A stretch of 8,056 bases of DNA from Allobosea sp. (GTDB lineage Bacteria > Pseudomonadota > Alphaproteobacteria > Rhizobiales > Beijerinckiaceae). The position numbers were made by a program, and so were the translations under genes. The stretch is from positions 1 through 8,056 of the forward strand of contig JAKFWE010000509.1 in the NCBI GenBank assembly GCA_021732895.1, read 5' to 3'. Below are positions 1 through 5,872 of the stretch, piece after piece. How positions within the stretch are numbered: position 1 is the stretch's first letter; every line of letters starts with the position of its first letter. Below the pieces are notes generated by a model. That model had not been told where the DNA came from. It saw only the letters and a list, made by a program, of their open reading frames with translations, and did not search any database.

Positions 1-404
1 ACACCGAGCCCAAGACCCTGTTCGTGCTGGAGTTCGTCGGGCAGTCGACGCGCCTTCCCGGCGCCGTCGCGCGATCCTCGGGCGGTCAGGTCGAGATCGA
101 CACCGCGCTCGGGCCAATCCGCGCGCCCGGCGGCTATCTCGCCGGCAGCCGCGTCGTCGCCGCGGTGCGCCCCGAAGCGATCATGCTCGGCGAGGGGCCG
201 GCGGCGGAGTTCAACACCGTCAAGGCGACGCTTGCCGACATCGTCTATCTCGGCGCCAGGACGCAGCTCCATTTCCGGGGCCCGGGGCAGGAGGAAGCCA
301 TTCAGGTCGATCTGGCGCGGCTGCCTCAAGGCGGGCTCGCCGCCGGGGCCGAGCTTTCATTGCGCTGGCGCATCTCCGACACCATGCTGTTTCCGGCGCC
401 ATGA
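1..404 (+). CDS. ABC transporter ATP-binding protein, C-terminal fragment (Pot/Fbp-type, TOBE domain)
   Basis: Only the last 133 codons are present (reading from base 3, with no stop upstream), so the start lies outside the window. The opening residues EPKTLFVLEFVGQSTRLPG match the stretch that follows the ATPase core in PotA/FbpC-like proteins, where 'P.T.FVA.FIG..N' leads into the TOBE domain. The remainder is the regulatory/TOBE domain: a beta-rich segment with VRPEAIML, then FNTVKATLADIVYLGARTQL, ending RWRISDTMLFPAP. Walker and signature motifs are upstream and unseen. In this family the protein powers uptake by a two-permease, cytoplasmic-ATPase importer. Its stop overlaps the start of the next permease by 4 bases (ATGA at 401-404), which indicates translational coupling. 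An in-frame GTG at 24 is internal, not the real start. The family is confident; the cargo is not. Confidence 0.88.
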   Translation, partial: TEPKTLFVLEFVGQSTRLPGAVARSSGGQVEIDTALGPIRAPGGYLAGSRVVAAVRPEAIMLGEGPAAEFNTVKATLADIVYLGARTQLHFRGPGQEEAIQVDLARLPQGGLAAGAELSLRWRISDTMLFPAP

Positions 405-1276
405 GCACGCTCTCCCTGCGAAGCGCGAGCGCCCCGGCCGGCCGCCGCTTCGAGATCGATCCACGCTTCGTCATGGCGTTGCCCGGCCTGGCCTTCATGG
501 GGCTGGTCTTCGCCTTCCCGCTCGGCCTGCTGATGTCGAAGAGCGTCATCGGGCCGGACGGGTTCTCGCTCGCCGGCTATGGCCGCATCCTCGGCGACGC
601 CTATTATCGCGGCGTCATCTGGGACTCGCTGACGCTCGCGCTGCGCGTCACGCTGATCACGCTCGTGCTCGGCTACCCCGCCGCCTATGCGCTGTCGCGG
701 GCGAAGGGCGCCTTCCAGATCATGCTGTTCGCGCTCGTCTTCCTGCCGCTGACGGTCAGCATCATCGTCAAGACCTTCGGGCTGACCATCATCTTCAGGC
801 GCGAGGGCATCCTCAACTGGCTCCTGCTGAAGACCGGCCTGGTCGATGCGCCCATCCGCTTCGTCTTCACCGAGCTGAGCCTGCTGATCGGCATGGTCAA
901 CGTCTTCCTGCCCTTCCTGATCCTGCCGCTCTATTCGGTGATGCGCATGCTCGATCAGCGCTATCTCGACGCCGCGGCGACGCTCGGCGCCTCGCCCTTC
1001 GACAGCTTCCGCCGCGTCTTCCTGCCCCTGACCATGCCGGGCGTGATCGCCGGCTCCTCGATCGTGTTCGCGCTCTCGGTCGCGGCCTATGTCACGCCCG
1101 GCCTGCTGATCGGCGAACGCTACATGACGATGTCGATGGTGATGGCGAAGGCCTTCCTGAATTTCCGCGACTACCAGCTCGGCTCAGCCATGGCCTGCAT
1201 CATGCTCGTGATCGCGCTGGCGATCGTCTTCCTCTCGAGCTTCCTGACCCGCAACCTCGACCCGAAGGGGCGCTGA
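401..1276 (+). CDS. ABC transporter permease, PotB-like (polyamine/spermidine-putrescine type family)
   Basis: This 291-residue inner-membrane permease has the usual length for PotB/PotH-type proteins. A first hydrophobic helix lies near residues 24-46, a periplasmic segment follows (VIGPDGFSLAGYGRILGD), and further helices fall near 77-99, 106-131, 157-180, 213-238 and 262-283. The cytoplasmic EAA loop that docks on the ATPase is clear at about 186-214: RYLDAAATLGASPFDSFRRV followed by FLPLTMPG. The start codon sits inside the stop of the ATPase gene (ATGA), and no strong Shine-Dalgarno is seen, so it is likely translated by coupling. It should pair with the next gene as the heterodimeric pore. 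The substrate class (polyamine, or another small amine or organic acid) is inferred from family only. Confidence 0.93.
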   Translation: MSTLSLRSASAPAGRRFEIDPRFVMALPGLAFMGLVFAFPLGLLMSKSVIGPDGFSLAGYGRILGDAYYRGVIWDSLTLALRVTLITLVLGYPAAYALSRAKGAFQIMLFALVFLPLTVSIIVKTFGLTIIFRREGILNWLLLKTGLVDAPIRFVFTELSLLIGMVNVFLPFLILPLYSVMRMLDQRYLDAAATLGASPFDSFRRVFLPLTMPGVIAGSSIVFALSVAAYVTPGLLIGERYMTMSMVMAKAFLNFRDYQLGSAMACIMLVIALAIVFLSSFLTRNLDPKGR

Positions 1277-1278
1277 CG

Positions 1279-2070
1279 ATGGCCGCTCTGTCGCGCTCCT
1301 TCGCCGGGCTGATGCTGGCGCTGGTGCTGCTGTTCCTGCTGCTGCCGATCGCGATCGTGATCCCGATCGCGTTTTCGCCTTCGGCCGTGTTCTCCTTTCC
1401 GCCGACGGGGTTCTCGCTGCGCTGGTTCGAGAACATCCGCAACGCCGACGGCATTCTGCGCGCGCTCTGGCTCTCGACGCAGATCGCCGCGCTCTCGACC
1501 GCGATCTCGCTGGTGCTCGGCACGCTCTGCGCCATCGCCATCGTGCGCGGCGCGGTCCCCGGCGCGCGGCTGATCTCGACCTTCATGATCTCGCCGCTGA
1601 TGATCCCCGGCCTCGTGCTCGGCATCGCCTTCCTGCACGCGGCGCGCGAGATTGGCCTGCGCGACGGCTATGTGCCGCTGCTGCTGGCGCATGTCGTCGT
1701 GACCATGCCTTTCATCATGCGCACCGTGCTGGCGAGCCTCTCTCTGTTCGACTTCACCATGGTCGATGCGGCCCGTATGCTCGGCTGCTCCTATCCGGCC
1801 GCGCTGTGGCGCGCGCTCGTGCCCAACATCCTGCCGGGCTTTGTCTCCGGCGCGCTCTTCGCCTTCATCGTCTCCTTCGACAACTACCCGGTCTCGATCT
1901 TCCTCGTCGACGTTCACACCAAGACGCTGCCGATCCAGCTCCTGAACCAGCTCGAAATGTCGCCCGACCCGACGCTGGCCGCCGTCGCGACCGTGATGAT
2001 CGTGCTGACCGTCGCGGCGCTGTTCATCTGCGACCGGCTGGTGGGGCTGCGGCGGATGGCGGCTGTCTGA
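1279..2070 (+). CDS. ABC transporter permease, PotC-like (polyamine-type family)
   Basis: This 263-residue permease of PotC/PotI type is the second half of the pore. The N-terminal helix spans about residues 10-32 and is followed by the family-typical periplasmic stretch SPSAVFSFPPTGFSLRWFEN. Further helices lie near 63-90, 101-121, 132-153, 184-205 and 236-255. The EAA loop is at about 160-187 (MVDAARMLGCSYPAALWRAL, then VPNILPG). The start ATG at 1279 is 2 bases past the previous stop and has a purine-rich AAGGGG at 1265-1270 with an 8-base spacer. The reading frame stays open further upstream, but that extension is only antisense-style shadow over the first permease. It shares the operon with the ATPase fragment and the first permease; the binding protein is not seen here. 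Confidence 0.93.
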   Translation: MAALSRSFAGLMLALVLLFLLLPIAIVIPIAFSPSAVFSFPPTGFSLRWFENIRNADGILRALWLSTQIAALSTAISLVLGTLCAIAIVRGAVPGARLISTFMISPLMIPGLVLGIAFLHAAREIGLRDGYVPLLLAHVVVTMPFIMRTVLASLSLFDFTMVDAARMLGCSYPAALWRALVPNILPGFVSGALFAFIVSFDNYPVSIFLVDVHTKTLPIQLLNQLEMSPDPTLAAVATVMIVLTVAALFICDRLVGLRRMAAV

Positions 2071-2083
2071 CGGAAAGGGAACC

Positions 2084-2230
2084 ATGACGGCTGATCACCT
2101 GATCGTCGCGCTGGGCGACCGGCGCTATCGCGTCGAGCGTCCCGGCTTCCCCGTGGTAGGCTTTCACGCGCAAGGCCGTGGCCGCAGTGGACGCCGTGGC
2201 TTCCCTACCGGCTTCCCCGTGGTAGGCTAA
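2084..2230 (+). pseudogene. Truncated gene start (possible NHL-repeat/beta-propeller protein), interrupted by a repeat
   Basis: An ATG at 2084, 13 bases after the permease stop, is preceded by a good ribosome binding site (GGAAAGGGA, 2072-2080), so a fourth operon gene once began here. The first 20 codons read MTADHLIVALGDRRYRVERP with the local codon style. From 2142 the frame runs into a short repeated DNA element and ends at TAA 2228-2230, giving 48 codons whose last part is low-complexity (PGFPVVG...TGFPVVG, Gly/Arg-rich). The N-terminus resembles the 'ALGDRRYRVERPWG' opening I recall from NHL-repeat, peptidylglycine-lyase-like beta-propeller proteins near such transporters. This is memory-based and unverified. 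The rest of that gene is absent from the window, so it is a broken remnant rather than a short functional protein, though a 48-residue product could still be translated. Confidence 0.5.
2142..2228. repeat. Short repeat element: 21-base perfect direct repeat, 66-base period
   Basis: The copies at 2142-2162 and 2208-2228 are identical over 21 bases (beginning CCGGCTTCCCCG and ending TGGTAGGCT) and start 66 bases apart. Between them the octamer GGCTTCCC recurs at 2198 and CCGTGG recurs at 2194, so the core occurs three times in total (GGCTTCCC at 2144, 2198, 2210). CCTACC at 2204-2209 is the inverse of GGTAGG at 2155-2160 and at 2221-2226, so the second copy can fold as a hairpin with an 11-base loop. 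The block begins exactly where the reading frame at 2084 loses its protein-like character. It resembles a REP-like or other short palindromic intergenic repeat, but its family is unknown to me. Confidence 0.7.
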
Positions 2231-2327
2231 GCGCGGCATAGGCCGTTGCCCGGCCGCTCGGGAACTGATGGCGATGGCCGATACGGGCGCCGACGCCTCG
2301 ACCATAGCTGAGCGCCAATGTCCCGAA

Positions 2328-2350
2328 GCCTTCGCCGCAGCAGCGAAGGC
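2328..2350. terminator. Stem-loop, possible terminator of the + strand operon
   Basis: GCCTTCGC (2328-2335) and GCGAAGGC (2343-2350) form a perfect 8-base-pair stem around a 7-base loop. It is the first strong simple hairpin after the permease operon and the repeat element. No T-run follows (the next bases are GGCAGCGG), so it is not a classical intrinsic terminator. It could still pause polymerase or protect a 3' end. Confidence 0.3.
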
Positions 2351-2456
2351 GGCAGCGGGGGCCCTCAGCCCAGAGCATGATCGTCATTCCACAGCGTTCT
2401 GGCCAGCAACTCGATCGGAAGGCTGCTGATGTAGCGATCATGCCCGGCATCTTCAT

Positions 2457-2478
2457 CGCCGCCATGTTCATGGCGGCG
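2457..2478. other. Near-perfect 22-base inverted repeat
   Basis: CGCCGCCATG (2457-2466) and CATGGCGGCG (2469-2478) are exact reverse complements separated by only TT. As RNA this would form a G+C-rich hairpin with a small loop (8 pairs around TGTTCA). No T-rich tract follows on either strand. It could be a terminator-like structure, a protein binding dyad, or chance within a decayed coding stretch. Confidence 0.35.
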
Positions 2479-2534
2479 CCCTATGTCGTCGCCCGCACGG
2501 GTTATCGGCTGGCCGTTCTGCACGTCAGGACCCT

Positions 2535-2660
2535 GATCGGAAAACGAACCGATATGAGAAAAACCATGTTGTCCTTCGATAAAATCATACAAGTATTTCA
2601 ATCAGACAAGTGTTCGTAGGCTTATCTTGACTGGCGCGCCATTTCTTCAGTGAAAGCTAG
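2535..2660. other. A+T-rich patch with direct repeats; possible promoter or acquired DNA
   Basis: By hand count, bases 2541-2620 hold 28 G/C of 80 (35%), in a window that is otherwise strongly G+C-rich. The patch contains A-runs (AAAAC, GAAAAACC, TAAAATC), a direct repeat ACAAGT at 2589-2594 and 2606-2611 (17 bases start to start), and a small dyad ATCGG/CCGAT at 2536-2553. A TTGACT at 2627-2632 resembles a -35 box, but no good -10 lies 16-18 bases downstream, so I do not call a promoter. GTAGGCTT at 2616-2623 also occurs at 2156-2163 in the repeat element, so the two spots may mark edges of one inserted segment. No gene is started by it in an obvious way. Confidence 0.4.
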
Positions 2661-2699
2661 ACCCACCTAGGCGAGGGCGCTGCTTGCTTGTCCAGGAAA

Positions 2700-2730
2700 G
2701 CGCCGGATCGGCGCGGTTCTCGGCGCCGAG
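2700..2730 (-). terminator. Tandem dyads, candidate 3' terminator of the - strand operon
   Basis: There are two dyads side by side. GCGCCG-GAT-CGGCGC at 2700-2714 has a 6-base-pair stem and 3-base loop. CTCGGCGCCGAG at 2719-2730 is a perfect 12-base palindrome. Read on the minus strand, the first stem is followed directly by TTTCC, a weak pyrimidine tail, which favours termination of leftward transcription. It lies about 260 bases past the last minus-strand stop, so closer structures may act first. Confidence 0.3.
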
Positions 2731-2850
2731 CGATCAAATGCGATCCCGGTGGTCCGTGCGGGCCTGACTTCCGTCTCGCCACAGCGGATCCCATCTCCTC
2801 CGGCCCCGCCCCAATCGGGACCCTTGAGAGCAGCGCGAACGGGGTCGTTT

Positions 2851-2905
2851 CACGATCGTGAGGCGACTGACGATCGCCTTGCGACGCGTCAGGCGCGGCG
2901 CGCCT
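2851..2905. other. Cluster of palindromes beyond the - strand operon
   Basis: Four dyads occur within 55 bases: CACGATCGTG (2851-2860, perfect), AGGCGA/TCGCCT with a 7-base loop (2861-2879), GACGCGTC (2883-2890, perfect), and AGGCGC-GGC-GCGCCT (2891-2905). None has a T-run. High G+C content makes short palindromes common, but this density between converging operons suggests a termination or transcript-end role. Confidence 0.3.
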
Positions 2906-2968
2906 CGTCATCGCGAGCGCGTCGATCCGGGGCATGTCGGGCCCGCGGTACCGGACGGCTTCGCTGGC

Positions 2969-2980
2969 CCGCCATGGCGG
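2969..2980 (-). terminator. Palindrome 11 bases after the last gene of the - operon
   Basis: CCGCCATGGCGG at 2969-2980 is a perfect 12-base palindrome that begins 11 bases after the stop codon of the DAO-family gene (minus-strand sense). Its place is right for a transcript-end hairpin, but the loop would be tight and no T-run follows, so this is only a candidate. Confidence 0.25.
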
Positions 2981-2991
2981 ATCGTGAAGGC

Positions 2992-4170
2992 TCAGGCCGA
3001 CAGCGCTTCTTTCGCGGCCGAGACCTGCCAGCCCTGCAACTCGCGCCAGTTCGGCTCCAGCGCCGCGAAGCGCGCGAGAGCGAAGCTCGAAATGTCGGCG
3101 AAGCCGCAGGCGCCGTCGATCACGAGATCGCGGATGGCCCGGCCGCTCGCCGGCGACAGGCCGAAGCCGACGCTGGACAAGGTCGCGACGACCACGTTCG
3201 CCTGCGACGTCAGCCGGTCGATCACCGGGCGGCCGTCGGGCGTGTTCTCGATCACGCCGGCCCAGGACCGGATGATCCGGGCATGGGCGGCCTTCGGAAA
3301 AAGCCGGGCAAGGCGCTTGCCGATAGGCAGCATCAGCGGCGTGGTCGGTTTCGCCGGCGTGCCTTCCTCCGCCAGGCTGAGCCATTCATGCGGGCCGCCG
3401 CCATAGGCGAGGTTGCCGCGCAGGGTTTGGCGCCCGTAGAGGCCGTTTCCATCGACGCCGCCGATCGGCATCAGCGGCAGCGGCTCGGTCACGATCATCT
3501 CGCAGCGCGCCGATTGCACCGGCGTCTCCTGCCCGAGCAGGGCCGAGAGCCGCCCGGTCTGCGGGCCGGCGGCGAGCACCAGGCTGTCGCAGCCGATCGG
3601 GCCGCGATCGGTCTCGACGGCGACGACGCGTCCACCTTGCGACCGGAAGCCCGTGACCGTCACATGCTGGAGAACGCGCCCGCCATGATCCTGCATCGCC
3701 CAGGCGTAGCCCTGCAGCGTACGGTGCGGATTGGCGTGACCGCCGAACCTGTAGTGGTAGCCGCCGACGATGGTGTCGCCCGCCAGCGGCACGAGCTCCT
3801 TCGCCTGTCTGACGTCGAGCACGTCCGACGCGCAGCCCTGCCTCTCGGCGTTGCGCAAGGCGCGGCCGTAGAGCGCCATTTGCCGCTCGCTCGCCGCGAG
3901 GCGGATCCGCCCGCCCCTGAACTCGGTCGGATAGCCGAGCAGTTCGTCCATGATCGGCCAGAGCCGCTGCTCCTCGACGAAGAGCGGCGAGTGGTGATGC
4001 GAGCAGCCGCCGCCGTTGCGGCCGGAGGCCTCCCAGCCGATCAGCCCCTTGTCCAGCACAAGCACGTCGACGCCGTCGCGCGCCAGCCACCAGCCGGCGG
4101 ACAATCCGGTGACCCCGCCGCCGACAATGACGACCGATGCGCCCTTGATCTCGCTCATGGCTGCGCTCAT
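2992..4170 (-). CDS. DAO-family FAD-dependent oxidoreductase (opine oxidase B / HcnC-like subunit)
   Basis: This is a 392-residue flavoprotein. An FAD-binding Rossmann fold opens it: VVIVGGGVTGLSAGWWLA has GxGxxG at residues 17-22 and the beta-2 acidic end at D40. The DAO-family signature EASGRNGGG follows at 47-55. A second FAD contact region is near 196-202 (LVLAAGP), and the C-terminal family stretch AGVIENTPDGRPVIDRL (304-320) leads to TLSSVGFGLSPASGRAIRDL (330-349). Relatives oxidise the C-N bond of secondary amines, D-amino acids, glycine or opines, working as the catalytic partner of the A subunit encoded just upstream. The start is chosen at 4170 because its ATG overlaps the upstream stop (ATGA); an internal ATG at 4158 is also possible, and the frame is open to 4245. 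The triple histidine after the signature (CSHHHS, 56-61) is unusual. It is the last gene of the operon. The substrate is unknown. Confidence 0.9.
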   Translation of the reverse strand: MSAAMSEIKGASVVIVGGGVTGLSAGWWLARDGVDVLVLDKGLIGWEASGRNGGGCSHHHSPLFVEEQRLWPIMDELLGYPTEFRGGRIRLAASERQMALYGRALRNAERQGCASDVLDVRQAKELVPLAGDTIVGGYHYRFGGHANPHRTLQGYAWAMQDHGGRVLQHVTVTGFRSQGGRVVAVETDRGPIGCDSLVLAAGPQTGRLSALLGQETPVQSARCEMIVTEPLPLMPIGGVDGNGLYGRQTLRGNLAYGGGPHEWLSLAEEGTPAKPTTPLMLPIGKRLARLFPKAAHARIIRSWAGVIENTPDGRPVIDRLTSQANVVVATLSSVGFGLSPASGRAIRDLVIDGACGFADISSFALARFAALEPNWRELQGWQVSAAKEALSA

Positions 4171-5777
4171 TCGCTCGCGGCCGGTCCAGCCGCGTCGTTC
4201 GTCGCGACGGTGTAGAGCGCCGGCGCCTCCCAGAAGGGGCGCCACTGCGCAGGCATGCCGAACCAGGTGTCCCAGTGCTCGGACTGCGCCGGCGCCTCCG
4301 GCGCCTGCGCCGTCATCGCGAGCGACAACGGCCGCGTCGGGGCGCGGTAGCCGGCGAGCGCGATGGCGGAGAGCGGCCGCGCCGAGGCGAGCGCCAGAAG
4401 CGCCGCGACCTGCTCGCGGCAGCGGCGGCCCTGGCAGGCGCCCATGCCGGCTCGCGTCAGGCGCTTGACCTGATCGGGGTTGGGCGGACCATCGCCCAGC
4501 AACGCCGCAAGCGAGCGGTCGTTGCGGCGCTCGTCCCGCCAGTCGAGATAGCGCGGCGGCCGGACTTCGAGGATTTCACGGGCCGAGACCTCCTCGCACT
4601 GGCAGACATGGAACCCGGCGCGCGCCTCGATGACGCTCGCGCGGACCCAGGCGAGACGATATTCAGATATGTCGCATTCCGGCGCCGGCGCCAGCGGCGC
4701 CTGATCTTCCGCCGGAAGCGTGCCGAGCGCCGCGACGGCGCGCTCCGCCTCCGCTTCGCAGACGGCGCGGTCGCGCGTCTTGGCCGTCCAGATCCCGGCG
4801 CAGTCGCCGATCGCGTAGACATTCGCCACGCTGCTGCGCTGATGCCTGTCGAGCACGGGAGCAAAGCCGCCGCGATCGCCCTGAAAGGCCACCTTGCAGC
4901 CGGCGGCGTCGAGCAGGTCGATGACCGGCGTGGCGCCGACTGCGAGCACGATGCCGTCGCAGGCGATGGCGCGCTCCTCGCCCAGGGGTTTGCCGGCCTC
5001 GTCGAGCCCGGCGACCAGCGCCGCCTCCACGCCGTCGCGCCCGACGGCCTCGCGCACGACATGACGGCTCAACACCTCCGCGCCGCCCTCGCGCAGGGTT
5101 GCGAGGAGCGCCGGGTCGCCGATGGCCTCGGGAGCCTGCTCGACGATCGCCGCGATCGCGACGCCCGTCTCGCGCAGGGCGAGAGCCGTCAGCAGAGCGT
5201 CGGTGCCGGAGCCGAGCACGACGACCTGGCGCGGCCCCAGCGCGCCGTAGCGCACGGCAAGGCTGAGCGCGGCGGTCGCGCCCATCACGCCGGGCTTCTC
5301 CCAGCCGGGGAAGCCGAGGCCCATGTCGCGCCGGCCGCAGGCGAGGATCACATGCCGCGCCCGCACCAGAAGGCCGCGCTCCTCATCGGCGAGGCCGGCG
5401 ACGAGACCCGGCATCCAGCCGAGCGCCGGGCCGTTCGCGTAAAGCCCCCAGCAGGCGGTCGCGAGCCTGACGTCGACGCCGGCCTCGAACGCCTCGGCGA
5501 TGCGCGGCTCCGAGGCGACGAAGGCCTCCATCATGGCGTTGCGGTTGCGGGCGTTGGCCGCCATGCCCTGGCCGAAATGCAGCGGAACCTCGTCGCCCAT
5601 CGTCGTGAAGGAGACCGGATTCTCGTCGACCAGCATGACGCCGAACCCCCGCGCCGCGGCCCCGATCGCCGCCGCGAGCCCTGCTGGCCCGCCGCCGACG
5701 ACGAGGACGTCGACCGTCTCGTCGATGACCAGCGGCTTGCCCGTGACGGATTTCGGATCCGGGGCGGGAATGGTCAT
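4167..5777 (-). CDS. FAD/NAD(P)-dependent oxidoreductase with [2Fe-2S] BFD-like domain (opine oxidase A / HcnB-like subunit)
   Basis: This 536-residue protein is of the HcnB/OoxA type. An N-terminal FAD Rossmann motif (VDVLVVGGGPAGLAAA, GxGxxG at 28-33) is followed by a second dinucleotide fold (VVVLGSGTDALL, 185-196) and the FAD-closing motif NVYAIGDCAG (319-328). A C-terminal iron-sulfur domain has CxC at C392/C394 (HVCQCEEVS) and Cx4C at C448/C453 (RAGMGACQGRRC), the four ligands expected for a BFD-like [2Fe-2S] cluster. In relatives this subunit passes electrons from the DAO-type subunit toward the respiratory chain. ATG 5777 is preferred because GGAGG stands 9 bases upstream and the protein begins just before the Rossmann strand. 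A GTG at 5876 in the same open frame, overlapping the ATPase stop (GTGA), would add 33 residues. The stop overlaps the next start by 4 bases. An Ala/Pro-rich tail after 485 has several Trp residues (HWDTWFGMPAQWRPFW). Confidence 0.9.
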   Translation of the reverse strand: MTIPAPDPKSVTGKPLVIDETVDVLVVGGGPAGLAAAIGAAARGFGVMLVDENPVSFTTMGDEVPLHFGQGMAANARNRNAMMEAFVASEPRIAEAFEAGVDVRLATACWGLYANGPALGWMPGLVAGLADEERGLLVRARHVILACGRRDMGLGFPGWEKPGVMGATAALSLAVRYGALGPRQVVVLGSGTDALLTALALRETGVAIAAIVEQAPEAIGDPALLATLREGGAEVLSRHVVREAVGRDGVEAALVAGLDEAGKPLGEERAIACDGIVLAVGATPVIDLLDAAGCKVAFQGDRGGFAPVLDRHQRSSVANVYAIGDCAGIWTAKTRDRAVCEAEAERAVAALGTLPAEDQAPLAPAPECDISEYRLAWVRASVIEARAGFHVCQCEEVSAREILEVRPPRYLDWRDERRNDRSLAALLGDGPPNPDQVKRLTRAGMGACQGRRCREQVAALLALASARPLSAIALAGYRAPTRPLSLAMTAQAPEAPAQSEHWDTWFGMPAQWRPFWEAPALYTVATNDAAGPAASE

Positions 5778-5786
5778 GGAGCGCGC

Positions 5787-5791
5787 CCTCC
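5787..5791 (-). promoter_or_regulatory. Ribosome binding site deciding the start of the oxidoreductase A subunit
   Basis: On the minus strand GGAGG ends 9 bases before ATG 5777. The alternative GTG at 5876 has only a weak CAGG-like match upstream. This is the main reason for choosing the shorter protein. Confidence 0.6.
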
Positions 5792-5872
5792 AAGGACGGC
5801 GTTCGGTCGCCGCGGCGACGACGGTGGCGGCAGGCCGGATTGCGACATTGGCTTCGGAGCGGGCATGGCGCG

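Larger units (their letters stand above)
2231..2991. other. Convergent intergenic gap with no supported gene
   Basis: This 760-base stretch lies between the tail of the + operon and the 3' end of the - operon. Reading frames of about 80-90 codons exist on both strands (for example + 2377-2619 and - 2365-2601), but they overlap one another, lack convincing ribosome binding sites and match no family I recognise. The + frame around 2430-2500 has G/C-rich third positions and a hydrophobic run (IMPGIFIAAMFMAAPYVV), so a decayed gene remnant is possible. The contents I can describe are several dyads (2328-2350, 2457-2478, 2700-2730, 2851-2905, 2969-2980) and an A+T-rich patch (2535-2660). The gap is longer than two converging terminators need. 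Confidence 0.6.

Noticed and set aside
232..1278. Upstream extension of the second permease frame, giving 612 codons
   Set aside because: The added part is Arg/Ala/Pro-rich shadow overlapping the first permease; the real start at 1279 has its own ribosome binding site and the expected N-terminal helix.
1171..2085. 304-codon minus-strand frame under the second permease
   Set aside because: The composition is almost entirely Arg/Gln/Asp/His/Gly, typical of an antisense frame; it has no motifs.
2142..2228. CRISPR array
   Set aside because: There are only two full copies of the 21-base repeat, the 45-base intervening part contains further pieces of the repeat core, and there are no cas genes.
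2365..2619. Overlapping ~80-codon frames on both strands in the gap
   Set aside because: They exclude one another, have poor start signals and no family resemblance. They are kept only as a possible decayed remnant, not called as genes.
2627..2655. TTGACT as a sigma-70 type promoter on the + strand
   Set aside because: No acceptable -10 box lies 16-18 bases downstream and no + strand gene follows.
2749..4215. 488-codon open frame on the + strand
   Set aside because: It is antisense to the DAO-family gene with low-complexity composition; no ribosome binding site or domain supports it.
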